Translations under genes and position numbers: made by a program
Notes under the pieces: model-generated
Databases searched by the model: none
What the model was told of the DNA's origin: nothing
What the model saw: only the letters and a program-made list of their open reading frames with translations
Shown here: positions 9,495 through 17,129 of the stretch, piece by piece
How the letters are laid out: each line of letters starts with the position of its first letter
How positions within the stretch are numbered: the stretch's first letter is position 1
From: Syntrophorhabdaceae bacterium
Lineage (GTDB): Bacteria; Desulfobacterota; Syntrophorhabdia; Syntrophorhabdales; Syntrophorhabdaceae
NCBI GenBank assembly: GCA_028698615.1
Contig: JAQVWF010000001.1
Location: forward strand, 162,897-226,896
Length of the DNA stretch: 64,000 nucleotides
Direction of reading: 5' to 3'

Positions 9495-10577
9495 TCAGAC
9501 CTTTTTAAACTCAGGCGGACAGGAAACAAGCTTGACGTTCCTGTTCTCGCACTCTTCGTTCATTATTGCGACGACCTTCCTGGCATTCAGCTTTTTCGCT
9601 TCCATGTCCGAGACCCATTTGCGCGTCACGTCCTGGAACCTCTTGTACCACTGTTCCGCTTCGGCCTTGGGGAGGTCGATCATCTTGACGCCGGTCTTCT
9701 GGATGTCGCCCATGATCTTCTTGTAATCTTCTTTGCCGAGCCCGCCCGTAACCTTGAAGGGGTTCGTGCAGACGTCTTCGACGATCTTCTTCTGGTCGGC
9801 CGGCAGCTTGTTCCATGACTTCATGTTCATGACGGTGCCTTCGGAGACGCACCCGAATGTGAGCTCGGTGCCGTACTTTGCAACTTCACCGAGCTTGAAC
9901 GCAAGGACCAGAGGTGCACAGGTGACGATGCCGTCGACGGTCCCCGTCTCCATCGCCATGTAGACGTCGCCGAGAGGCATGAAGACCGGTTCCGCGCCCA
10001 GGGACTTGATGTAGTTTGTCTGGTGTCCGCCGGGAGATCTCAGTTTTACGCCTTTGAGATCGGCCAGCTTGGAGATGGGTTTCTTCGTCCAGATGAAGGA
10101 CTGGATGCAGCCGTTGAGCTCGAGGACCTTTACGTTTTTGAACTCGTCCTTCAATGCCCTTTTGTAGACCGCGTTGCCGATGTCGGCGGCGGTGTCCTTG
10201 CCGTCCACCCATACGGCGAGGGAGAGGACGTCCGTCAGGGGAAAGCGCCCCGGTGTCCATGTGGCCGTGAAATAGCCCATGTCCGAGAGCCCCTTCGCCA
10301 CGATGTCGAAATGCTCGGGTCCCTTGCCGAGGGCCGAGCCGGCGTACATGGTGTAGGGCAGTTTCCCGCCGCTTCTCTTTTTAATCTCTTCCATCATCGG
10401 TGTCCATACGGTCCTGACCTCCCGGCTTACCGGGGGATGCCAGGTGCTGAACTTGAGGTTGGTGTTCTGCGCATGCAGAAGCGTACTGTCAAACACACCC
10501 ATCCCTGCCGCGGCCCCTACCACCGCCGCGCCCTTCAGAAAAGTTCTCCTTGTAATCTTCTTACACTCTTCGCACAT
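9495..10577 (-). CDS. dctP: TRAP transporter substrate-binding protein DctP
   Basis: The 360-residue periplasmic solute receptor begins with a twin-arginine export signal (RRTFLKG at 10-16 followed by an Ala/Gly-rich segment), so it is probably exported folded. The mature part resembles DctP proteins, which bind organic acids through an Arg-carboxylate bridge. It is the first TRAP gene and has a strong AGGAGGAGG site. The 108 bases between it and the aldehyde dehydrogenase show no clear terminator. Location in this operon suggests a pyridine carboxylate or similar aromatic acid as ligand, which is inference. Confidence 0.88.
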   Translation of the reverse strand: MCEECKKITRRTFLKGAAVVGAAAGMGVFDSTLLHAQNTNLKFSTWHPPVSREVRTVWTPMMEEIKKRSGGKLPYTMYAGSALGKGPEHFDIVAKGLSDMGYFTATWTPGRFPLTDVLSLAVWVDGKDTAADIGNAVYKRALKDEFKNVKVLELNGCIQSFIWTKKPISKLADLKGVKLRSPGGHQTNYIKSLGAEPVFMPLGDVYMAMETGTVDGIVTCAPLVLAFKLGEVAKYGTELTFGCVSEGTVMNMKSWNKLPADQKKIVEDVCTNPFKVTGGLGKEDYKKIMGDIQKTGVKMIDLPKAEAEQWYKRFQDVTRKWVSDMEAKKLNARKVVAIMNEECENRNVKLVSCPPEFKKV

Positions 10578-10685
10578 GGGACCTCCTCCTTTTAGGTTTT
10601 GTTATCCTAATGGCTCGTGATGAATCCTTCCTTAATTCCTGCAACATACCGATAGCCTTGCTCCCGGATGCCTGACCCGTGGAGA

Positions 10686-12176
10686 TTAAACCCATCTTAA
10701 GGTTACTGTCTTCTCGTCAAGGAACATCTTTACCGAATCCATCCTCGATTTGGAGTTGCCGAAGAAGGAGTCCTTCTTGGACCCGAGGCCGAAGAAGGCA
10801 TAGGGCTGGGGAATGCCGGCATTGATGCCCACATTGCCCACGTCGCATTCCCTGATAAACTTCCGTGCCGCCTTCCCGCTCTCCGTGACTATGCATGCGC
10901 TGTGGCCATAGTTCGTAGAGTTTATGAAGCGGATAGTCTCATCAAGGTCATCCATCCTGATTAAATTGCACAAAGGTCCGAAGGCCTCTTCCCGGGCTAT
11001 ATGCATATCGGGGCTGACATTTTCGAAGATGTTGGGGCCGAGGAAGTACCCTTCCTCGTAGTCTTTTATCCTTGTCTTGCGGCCGTCGAGAAGAAGCTTC
11101 GCGCCGGATTTCAGGCCTGACTCGATAAAACTGATCACCTGCTCTTTGCCGTTTGATGTTGTCATGGGCCCGAGTTCCACGCTCTCATCGAGGCCGTAGC
11201 CCATCTTCATGACCTTCGAGGCCGCGATCAATTTGTCTTTCAAGGTCTTATAGATCTTGTTGTCGCCAAGAACAACCACGTTGTCGGAGCCGAGGCAGCG
11301 CTGACCGCTCATGCCGAAGCAACCCCTGAGAATGTAGTTGACCGACTGGTCGAGATCGCCGTCTGGCATGATGACGATGGTGTTCTTGCCGTTGCCGTTG
11401 AGTGACGAGCGTTTGCCGTATTTGCCGCATATCTCGAAGAGTTCCTTGCTTACCCTCGTCGAACCGATGAGGCCTACCCCCCGGACTCTGGGGTCCGAAA
11501 GGATGACCTTGTTCAGTTCCCTTTCCGGTCCCATGTGGAGAAGATTGACGACACCGGGAGGGAATCCCGCCTCATCGATCATTTTCGACATCGCGTCCGC
11601 CGACACCGGGCACTGGCGGCTCGGCTTGACGATGACCGTGCAGCCGCAGGCGAGCGCATAGGGGACGAATGACGACCAGGCGTGCATGGGAATGTTGCCG
11701 GGGGTGATGATGAGGAAAACGCCGACAGGTTCGTGGATGAGGTAGCAGTCTATCCCGTTGGCGAGCTGCTCGACATGTTCGCCCTTATAGAACCCGTACA
11801 TTGAACTGCCCGCCGCCTCAATGTTCTCGATGCACCTCGAGATGGTTCCCCTGCCGTCGCCTATGGTGCACCCGTGGTCCTGGACGAGGATCCTGGCCAG
11901 TTCCTCGTGGTGTCTCATGAAGGTGTCTCTCAAATTGAATATGAGCTTTGCCCTGTCCCTGAAGGGGACGTTCTTCCATTTCCCAAATGCGGTATGGGCC
12001 GCGGCAATGGCTTTTTCCACGTCTTCGGGCCCCGCCACGGGGGCCTGCGCGATAACCTTGCCCGTCGCGGGATTGGTGGTGTCGAAATACTTGCCTGTCT
12101 TCGGTTTGACCCATTTTCCATTTATGTGCAGGTCCAGTTTGCCGTAGTGTTTGTTCACTTCCTTAAGCACTGCCAT
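10686..12176 (-). CDS. CoA-acylating aldehyde dehydrogenase, methylmalonate-semialdehyde dehydrogenase-like
   Basis: The 496-residue aldehyde dehydrogenase has catalytic Cys294 in GQRCLG. The usual general-base Glu (LELGGK in ordinary family members) is replaced by Asn260 in NGNGK, as expected for the CoA-acylating methylmalonate-semialdehyde dehydrogenase branch. Arg114 and Arg293 appear to match the two Arg residues that hold the substrate carboxylate there. Those enzymes turn a 2-formyl acid, CoA and NAD into an acyl-CoA with loss of CO2. The enamidase product 2-formylglutarate is also a 2-formyl acid, so glutaryl-CoA is the predicted product. Residue equivalences were made by eye. Confidence 0.85.
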   Translation of the reverse strand: MAVLKEVNKHYGKLDLHINGKWVKPKTGKYFDTTNPATGKVIAQAPVAGPEDVEKAIAAAHTAFGKWKNVPFRDRAKLIFNLRDTFMRHHEELARILVQDHGCTIGDGRGTISRCIENIEAAGSSMYGFYKGEHVEQLANGIDCYLIHEPVGVFLIITPGNIPMHAWSSFVPYALACGCTVIVKPSRQCPVSADAMSKMIDEAGFPPGVVNLLHMGPERELNKVILSDPRVRGVGLIGSTRVSKELFEICGKYGKRSSLNGNGKNTIVIMPDGDLDQSVNYILRGCFGMSGQRCLGSDNVVVLGDNKIYKTLKDKLIAASKVMKMGYGLDESVELGPMTTSNGKEQVISFIESGLKSGAKLLLDGRKTRIKDYEEGYFLGPNIFENVSPDMHIAREEAFGPLCNLIRMDDLDETIRFINSTNYGHSACIVTESGKAARKFIRECDVGNVGINAGIPQPYAFFGLGSKKDSFFGNSKSRMDSVKMFLDEKTVTLRWV

Positions 12177-12201
12177 TGGTTCCTCCTTACAAGATTGACG
12201 C

Positions 12202-12750
12202 CTAAAATGTGGGCGGTGTTATGACCCATATCACGATCACGTCTTCTTTTCCGCTGTTCCCCCAGTCATGGGGGGTGGTGGATGAAAAATAAAAGCTTTC
12301 GCCCTTATGGATCTTGTGTAGTTTGTTGCTGAGCATGAGGTCCATTTCTCCCTGGACCACATAGCCGAACTCTTCTCCTTCATGGGAATACATTCCGTGG
12401 GAACCACCGCCGGGTTTAATGACGGTAAAGAAAGGCTGCATTTTCTTGTTGCCCGTATTCTTTACAAGGGACTGTATCCTTGCGTCCCATCTGTTCAATT
12501 GAATGACGATGCGCGCGTCCTTCCGCATCACGACGTCTTCGTTATTAGTGCTCTTCATGAAAAAGTCGACGATGTTCACATTGAGCGCCTCGGCGATCCT
12601 CTTGAGCATGGATATGGAGGGGTCCGCCTTGCCGCGTTCCAGTTGTGATATCAGGGAAGGGGTGCATTCCACGAGTTCGGCGAGCTGCTTGATGTTGAGG
12701 TTCTTTGTGTCTCTGAATTCTCTGATCTTTTTTCCGATATCCATCTGCAC
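12202..12750 (-). CDS. XRE-family regulator with C-terminal cupin domain
   Basis: The 182-residue protein has an N-terminal helix-turn-helix (about residues 5-60, including LAELVECTPSLISQLERGK). A C-terminal cupin (about 105-180, with the GMYSHEGEEFGYVVQGE and PHDWGN stretches) probably senses a small ligand. It is the first gene of the 12.7 kb catabolic operon, 25 bases ahead of the aldehyde dehydrogenase. Its promoter holds an AT-rich inverted repeat over the -10 box, which suggests autoregulation. The ligand is unknown; a pathway acid or aldehyde would be a reasonable guess. Confidence 0.9.
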   Translation of the reverse strand: MQMDIGKKIREFRDTKNLNIKQLAELVECTPSLISQLERGKADPSISMLKRIAEALNVNIVDFFMKSTNNEDVVMRKDARIVIQLNRWDARIQSLVKNTGNKKMQPFFTVIKPGGGSHGMYSHEGEEFGYVVQGEMDLMLSNKLHKIHKGESFYFSSTTPHDWGNSGKEDVIVIWVITPPTF

Positions 12751-12770
12751 ACTCGCGGAAGGGATAATTA

Positions 12771-12788
12771 AATAAAATTTATTTTATT
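12771..12788. promoter_or_regulatory. Candidate operator: AT-rich inverted repeat over the -10 box
   Basis: Perfect 8-base arms (AATAAAAT and ATTTTATT) are separated by two T. The symmetry extends to 12 bases per arm (12767-12792) with one mismatch. The repeat covers the -10 of the promoter serving the XRE-cupin gene, a normal place for a repressor site. Binding by the adjacent regulator is inference. Confidence 0.5.
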
Positions 12789-12810
12789 AAATGTGATTTA
12801 CTTTTGTCAA
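12781..12810 (-). promoter_or_regulatory. Sigma-70 promoter of the catabolic operon
   Basis: On the minus strand, TTGACA (12810-12805) is followed after 18 bases by TAAAAT (12786-12781). The -35 is perfect and the -10 has five of six consensus bases. It lies about 30 bases before the ATG of the XRE-cupin regulator. Confidence 0.6.
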
Positions 12811-12834
12811 GTATTATTTTGGGGGAATAATGAA

Positions 12835-12862
12835 GACCCCGGACAGAAACCTGCCCGGGGTC
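12835..12862 (-). terminator. Hairpin terminator after the BcrB/BcrC-like operon
   Basis: Two 12-base arms (GACCCCGGACAG and CTGCCCGGGGTC, one mismatch) enclose an AAAC loop just beyond the stop of the BcrB-like gene. The following T-rich stretch on the minus strand is short and interrupted. It separates this operon from the regulator promoter downstream. Confidence 0.55.
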
Positions 12863-12886
12863 GATAGGTTGCCGAGATTGGGTTGG

Positions 12887-14125
12887 TTAAGCCGCAGCCG
12901 TCTTCTGTGCCAGGCCCAGACGGTCAAGGGTTTCGAAATATGCCTCGATCCTGGTGCGCACCTGGGACTCGGCATAGAAACGCTGATCGCCCATGTCGCT
13001 CTCGAAGACGAGGGCGGGGATGCCGGTTCTCTTCGTGAGGATGTCCTTCAGCGTCGGTACTGCGAAGGATACGGCCTTGCAGCTCCTGTTCATGAACATG
13101 ATCATGCCGTTCATGGAGTATTTCTTGAAGAGGTCCGTTGCCATGTCTGCCCTGTCCTCAATGGTGGAGTTGGAGAACCGGTTCACGTAGTTCTCGGCAA
13201 GGGTGACCAGCGGGTCCTTGTTAAGGTCGAAGTCGAAGCTCCAGGCGTGAACGTAAAGGGAGGTGAGGATAACGCCGCCGTAAGAGCCGAGCATCTTGGC
13301 GTGGTCGCTGAACTTGAACCAGACGGGGAGGTTTTCCCAGTAGAGGCGGTATTTCTCCTGATCTTTCGGCAGGACACCGATGCCCTGGTCCACCTTCGCC
13401 TGTATCTCGTTGACGAGTGTCTGGTAGTAGTCGACGCACTCCTGTGTCCCCCTGCGGTAAACGGCGATGGCCATGCCGATAAGGGCGTCGAAGATGCTTA
13501 TGGGGGAAGGCTTGTACTGGGCCATGTCCAGGAATTCCTTGTAGAGGATGCTTGATGCGGCGGAGTACTTCATGACCTCTTTAAGCCGGTCGTAGTCGAA
13601 TTTTTTCTTCGTCTTCTCTTCGAGGAAGGAGATCAGTTCCTTGAGTTGGAGGACGCAGTATTTGACGATCTCCTCGCGGGCTTTCTTGTTCATGACGTGC
13701 TCGGGCGTGTCGAAAACAAAAACGGGCTGACCCCCCTGGCGTGCCAGGACCTGAAACCATTTTGTCAGGGTAAAGCACTGGGCGTTGCAGGCGAGGAAGA
13801 GATCCGCGTCCGGGATGCCTCTCGTCACAGTCACCCCGGTCTTGCGATAGCCAAGGTCACTTCTGGCATAGGCACAGAGGTGGTTCGTGTAACCCATGCC
13901 CTCTACGACGGAGCAGAGCTCCACCCCTTTCTTGGCCGTCAGGTTTGCGACGGCGTGGTTCTCGGGGTAGATCGGCACGATGTCGTGGGCGACGAAGATC
14001 TCCACGGGAGAGATCGCCGTTGTATAGCCGATCAGCTTGCCGTTATCGTGAGCATGGAAAGCGTCTTCCATGTATTCGTCGGTTATCTTTTTTGATAGCT
14101 GTTTCGATGTAAGCTTGTCGTTCAT
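12887..14125 (-). CDS. 2-hydroxyacyl-CoA dehydratase family protein, BcrB-like subunit
   Basis: The 412-residue protein belongs to the HgdB/BcrB family of radical dehydratases and class I benzoyl-CoA reductases. The segment CAYARSDLGY and the LFLACNAQCFTLTKWF stretch match BcrB. Candidate [4Fe-4S] ligands are Cys84, Cys117 and Cys349; Cys71 and Cys113 are also present. Its ATG overlaps the stop of the BcrC-like gene by 4 bases (ATGA). Such subunits normally receive electrons from an ATPase activator (BcrA/D or HgdC), which is not in this window. The substrate, aromatic CoA ester or 2-hydroxyacyl-CoA, cannot be told from sequence. Confidence 0.82.
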   Translation of the reverse strand: MNDKLTSKQLSKKITDEYMEDAFHAHDNGKLIGYTTAISPVEIFVAHDIVPIYPENHAVANLTAKKGVELCSVVEGMGYTNHLCAYARSDLGYRKTGVTVTRGIPDADLFLACNAQCFTLTKWFQVLARQGGQPVFVFDTPEHVMNKKAREEIVKYCVLQLKELISFLEEKTKKKFDYDRLKEVMKYSAASSILYKEFLDMAQYKPSPISIFDALIGMAIAVYRRGTQECVDYYQTLVNEIQAKVDQGIGVLPKDQEKYRLYWENLPVWFKFSDHAKMLGSYGGVILTSLYVHAWSFDFDLNKDPLVTLAENYVNRFSNSTIEDRADMATDLFKKYSMNGMIMFMNRSCKAVSFAVPTLKDILTKRTGIPALVFESDMGDQRFYAESQVRTRIEAYFETLDRLGLAQKTAAA

Positions 14126-15255
14126 AATGATCCCCCCTTGAGAGATTCGAAGAATGCCTGAGCTCTTGTCAGGACGTGGGACAGGGAAGTGGTCTGATAC
14201 TCCGTATCGAGAACGTGCATCGGGATCCCCTCTTTCTTGATCAGGCTCTTCAGGTCCGGCAGATCGTATTCCTGGGATTCGCAGAACTCAATATGGACGT
14301 AAATGATCGCCTGCGCCTTGGTTTCTTTGTAAAGCTTCCTGACCTCTTCGAAGTTCTTGTAGACGTCGTCGTGGATGGGCGAGAAAAATCCCCGATTGAA
14401 ATGCCTGTCCGCCATGGCATCTATGGGGTTGCCGTTGACTGACGGGGCGCCCCGGAGGTATCGTGTGCCATCGACAAGGGTATCACCGACGATGTTGAGC
14501 TTAAGCTCGTCGAAGATATCGAATATCTCGGGCGGATCGCAGGTGATCCCCACGAGGATCACGTCCGTGTAACCTTTGCCCTTGTCCGGTTTCAGCCCAT
14601 CCTTGATCGCTTTCAGGCTCTTGTTGAATTCCGCCTTGTCGACCTGCAGGGAGAGCTTCATCATGGCGAAGAACTGTTTGTTTGTTATCGTCCCCGGATT
14701 GGCTTTTTTGATCTCGTAAAGCGCGGCGAGCAGCCTCTTGTTTTCGTTGTGGATGGCGATGGATGCGTTCAGAGCGTCGTTGCTCAGAGCTTTTCCCGTC
14801 CACGCGCTAAGCGAGGCAATGAGGCGTTCGATCTCCTCCTTGACCCAGTAGCGGGCGGAGGGCCTGTCGGCCTGACGGGGCGCAAGGTAACTCTCCACAT
14901 ACTTATCCGGAAAATTGATCCGCCATATGTCGGAAAGGTGCTGTGTCGTGTCACAGACCTGAGGCAGAACAAAACCGCTGAAAAGATCGCCCTCGTAACT
15001 CAGCGCGAGTTCGAGATTGCTCCGAGCCAGTGAACAGGCATTGTCCGGAAGATGACTGGGGGCTTTCTTTAAGGGTTTATGAGTACCAAAAATTGTCACA
15101 GGAAGGAGATCGAATGCATAGATCACCTCTTCAGGAACATCAGCGATGGTACTCCCAACAACTTTTTTTCCTGTATCTCTAGCCCATTGTCGGATGGAAG
15201 GATACGGATCCCTGGCGAGTGCAACAACATCTTTCAGATTTAGACTTTCCCACAT
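14122..15255 (-). CDS. 2-hydroxyacyl-CoA dehydratase family protein, BcrC-like subunit
   Basis: This 377-residue protein resembles BcrC/HgdB-type subunits. Conserved-looking cysteines are Cys74 (DNACSLARS), Cys101 (PQVCDTTQH), Cys239 (GITCDPPE) and Cys325 (EFCESQEYD), enough to hold a [4Fe-4S] cluster. The start at 15255 is chosen for its GGAGG site; an upstream ATG at 15285 would add ten hydrophobic residues with no ribosome-binding site. It is the first gene of a two-gene operon with its own strong promoter and would pair with the BcrB-like protein as a heterodimer. Confidence 0.82.
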   Translation of the reverse strand: MWESLNLKDVVALARDPYPSIRQWARDTGKKVVGSTIADVPEEVIYAFDLLPVTIFGTHKPLKKAPSHLPDNACSLARSNLELALSYEGDLFSGFVLPQVCDTTQHLSDIWRINFPDKYVESYLAPRQADRPSARYWVKEEIERLIASLSAWTGKALSNDALNASIAIHNENKRLLAALYEIKKANPGTITNKQFFAMMKLSLQVDKAEFNKSLKAIKDGLKPDKGKGYTDVILVGITCDPPEIFDIFDELKLNIVGDTLVDGTRYLRGAPSVNGNPIDAMADRHFNRGFFSPIHDDVYKNFEEVRKLYKETKAQAIIYVHIEFCESQEYDLPDLKSLIKKEGIPMHVLDTEYQTTSLSHVLTRAQAFFESLKGGSL

Positions 15256-15287
15256 AACCCCTCCAAAAATGATGAAAAATTTCACAC

Positions 15288-15317
15288 ATTATATGAAGGT
15301 TCACTATATATTGTCAA
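15288..15317 (-). promoter_or_regulatory. Consensus sigma-70 promoter of the BcrC/BcrB-like operon
   Basis: On the minus strand, a perfect TTGACA (15317-15312) and a perfect TATAAT (15293-15288) are separated by 18 bases, about 33 bases before the start codon. The spacer contains the short palindrome TGAACCTTCA, a possible operator site. Such a strong promoter usually needs a repressor or serves high constitutive expression. Confidence 0.7.
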
Positions 15318-15407
15318 GGTAAGTTTCGGATGGCGAAATCCCCTTTAAGCAAAGATAGATAGCCATTCTCTGAGGGGCGTTGCCCTGTCGCCTGGGACCC
15401 AAAACAA

Positions 15408-15725
15408 TCACCGAGTTTCGGCTTCCACCCACCGTGCATAATCGGGCAGCGCATTGTTCACGGTCATGGCTATGATCTCCGGCACTTCGTAGGGGTGGAG
15501 GTTTCTTATGGCCTCTTCGGCCTGTCGATAGAGGGATGGTCTGGTTTTCATGACACAGCACCATTCATCCGTTTCCTCCACGTTGCCTTTCCACCGGTAG
15601 ATGCTCCTGATGGGTCCGAGGATCTGGCAGCAGGCAACGAGCCTTTCGTCGATAAGGTGCCTGCCCAGCCGCTCGGCGGCCTCCCTGTTATCGATGGTCG
15701 TGACTATCTGGATAATGTCGGGCAT
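15408..15725 (-). CDS. cutA: Divalent cation tolerance protein CutA
   Basis: The 105-residue protein is a typical CutA1: it opens with IIQIVTTIDNREAAERLGRHL and contains LVACCQILGPIRSIYRWKG and the EVPEIIAM segment. CutA forms very stable trimers in the cytoplasm and is linked to metal tolerance, though its exact role is unsettled. A GGAGG site precedes the ATG. It is transcribed alone, divergently from maf. The 122 bases on its 3' side, up to the BcrC-like promoter, show no clear gene. Confidence 0.9.
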   Translation of the reverse strand: MPDIIQIVTTIDNREAAERLGRHLIDERLVACCQILGPIRSIYRWKGNVEETDEWCCVMKTRPSLYRQAEEAIRNLHPYEVPEIIAMTVNNALPDYARWVEAETR

Positions 15726-15867
15726 GTTTTCCTCCTCTTGACTGGTCCCGCCGATTGGCGCTTCAGCGGCCTTGCATGAACAATTTAACTTGAAATTATG
15801 GGAGATTTCATATATTTTTCTATACTACAAATAGGTTTTACACGTTGTGTATTAATTTGAGGTTGCC

Positions 15868-16458
15868 ATGTTTCAGATAAATGACGGAAACGCGATCATA
15901 CTTGCGAGTGAATCAACGAGAAGGGTGGATATCCTCCGGATGCTCGGCATCCCCTTTTCGATAATCCCGCCCGATGTGGACGAAAGCAGAAAGCTCGAAG
16001 AGACACCTCGCGAGTACGTTCTGAGGATCTCCCATGAGAAAGCGCATAAGGTGGGAAAACATTTTCCCGACAAATGGGTAATAGGGGCCGATACGATAGT
16101 GGTCTACAAGACCAGGATCCTCGGCAAGCCCGTGAACGAGGAGGAGGCCTTCAAGATGCTTCAGCTCCTCAAGGGGAGATGGCATAAGGTCATAACGGGG
16201 TTTTGCGTGTTGAACGTTGACAGGGAGATCACCTGCCACGATGCCGTGGAGACCAGGGTTTTCATGAAGGACCTTGTCGATGAGGAAATAATGAAATATA
16301 TCGGCACCTCCGAACCCCTCGACAAGGCCGGCTCCTACGCGGTCCAGGGCAGGGGCGGCTACATGGTGAAGGAGATAAAGGGTTCCTATTCGAACGTCGT
16401 CGGGCTTCCGATATGCGAGGTGACGGAGGTCCTTCTCTCGCTGGGCATCCTTTCATGA
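15868..16458 (+). CDS. maf: Maf-family nucleotide pyrophosphatase
   Basis: The 196-residue protein has the Maf signatures: ILASESTRR near the N-terminus, the GADTIVV acidic motif around residue 72, and the GKP segment after it. Maf proteins hydrolyse modified or canonical nucleoside triphosphates to monophosphates, a house-cleaning role. It starts a run of tightly packed genes: its stop overlaps the start of the YggS-type gene (ATGA), which in turn overlaps argH. Confidence 0.9.
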   Translation: MFQINDGNAIILASESTRRVDILRMLGIPFSIIPPDVDESRKLEETPREYVLRISHEKAHKVGKHFPDKWVIGADTIVVYKTRILGKPVNEEEAFKMLQLLKGRWHKVITGFCVLNVDREITCHDAVETRVFMKDLVDEEIMKYIGTSEPLDKAGSYAVQGRGGYMVKEIKGSYSNVVGLPICEVTEVLLSLGILS

Positions 16459-17129
16459 GCGCCATCCGGCATGCCGTAGAGGCCGTGCGTGAAAGAATAG
16501 ACGGGGCGTGCAAGGTTGCGGGAAGAGACCCGGCGGAGGTGACCCTAATTGCCGTGACGAAAACCGTCGATGCCTCCCGGGTGATCGAGGCCATCGAGGC
16601 GGGCGTAGGGGACATCGGCGAGAATTACGTGCAGGAAGCGAAGGGAAAGATAGAGATGATCGGCTCCGCGCGGGCCCGCTGGCACATGATAGGAAGCATC
16701 CAGAGCAACAAGGTCAAATACATACCGGCACTCTTCGATTGTGTCCATACCGTCGATCGCGACGCCATACTGGATGGGCTCGAGAGGCGCGAAAAACCAA
16801 TGGATGTCCTCTTCGAGGTGAACCTCGCGGGAGAGGCGACGAAGAGCGGGACCAATGTGGAGGGCTTGCGGCGCATCCTGGAGAAGGCCTCGTCGTTGCG
16901 CTACCTCAGGCCCGTGGGTCTCATGACAATGCCGCCCTATGCCGAAGATCCTGAAAAGGTCCGCGACATATTCGGGGGACTGAGAAGGACCATTGAAATG
17001 ATGAACGCCGAGTTCGGCCTTGCCATGAAGGAGCTCTCCATGGGCATGTCTTCGGATTTCGAAGTTGCCGTGCAGGAAGGCGCCACAATGGTGAGGATCG
17101 GCACGGCGCTGTTCGGGGAGAGACCATGA
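16455..17129 (+). CDS. YggS-family pyridoxal-phosphate homeostasis protein
   Basis: The 224-residue protein is a single-domain alanine-racemase-fold PLP protein of the YggS/PROSC type. It shows LIAVTKTVDA (with the PLP lysine), IGENYVQEAKGK, WHMIGSIQSNK and the C-terminal LSMGMSSDFEVAVQEGATMVRIGTALFG pattern split over family motifs. It buffers PLP rather than catalysing a known reaction. The ATG at 16455 is coupled to the maf stop by a 4-base overlap, and its own stop overlaps the argH start in the same way. Confidence 0.92.
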   Translation: MSAIRHAVEAVRERIDGACKVAGRDPAEVTLIAVTKTVDASRVIEAIEAGVGDIGENYVQEAKGKIEMIGSARARWHMIGSIQSNKVKYIPALFDCVHTVDRDAILDGLERREKPMDVLFEVNLAGEATKSGTNVEGLRRILEKASSLRYLRPVGLMTMPPYAEDPEKVRDIFGGLRRTIEMMNAEFGLAMKELSMGMSSDFEVAVQEGATMVRIGTALFGERP

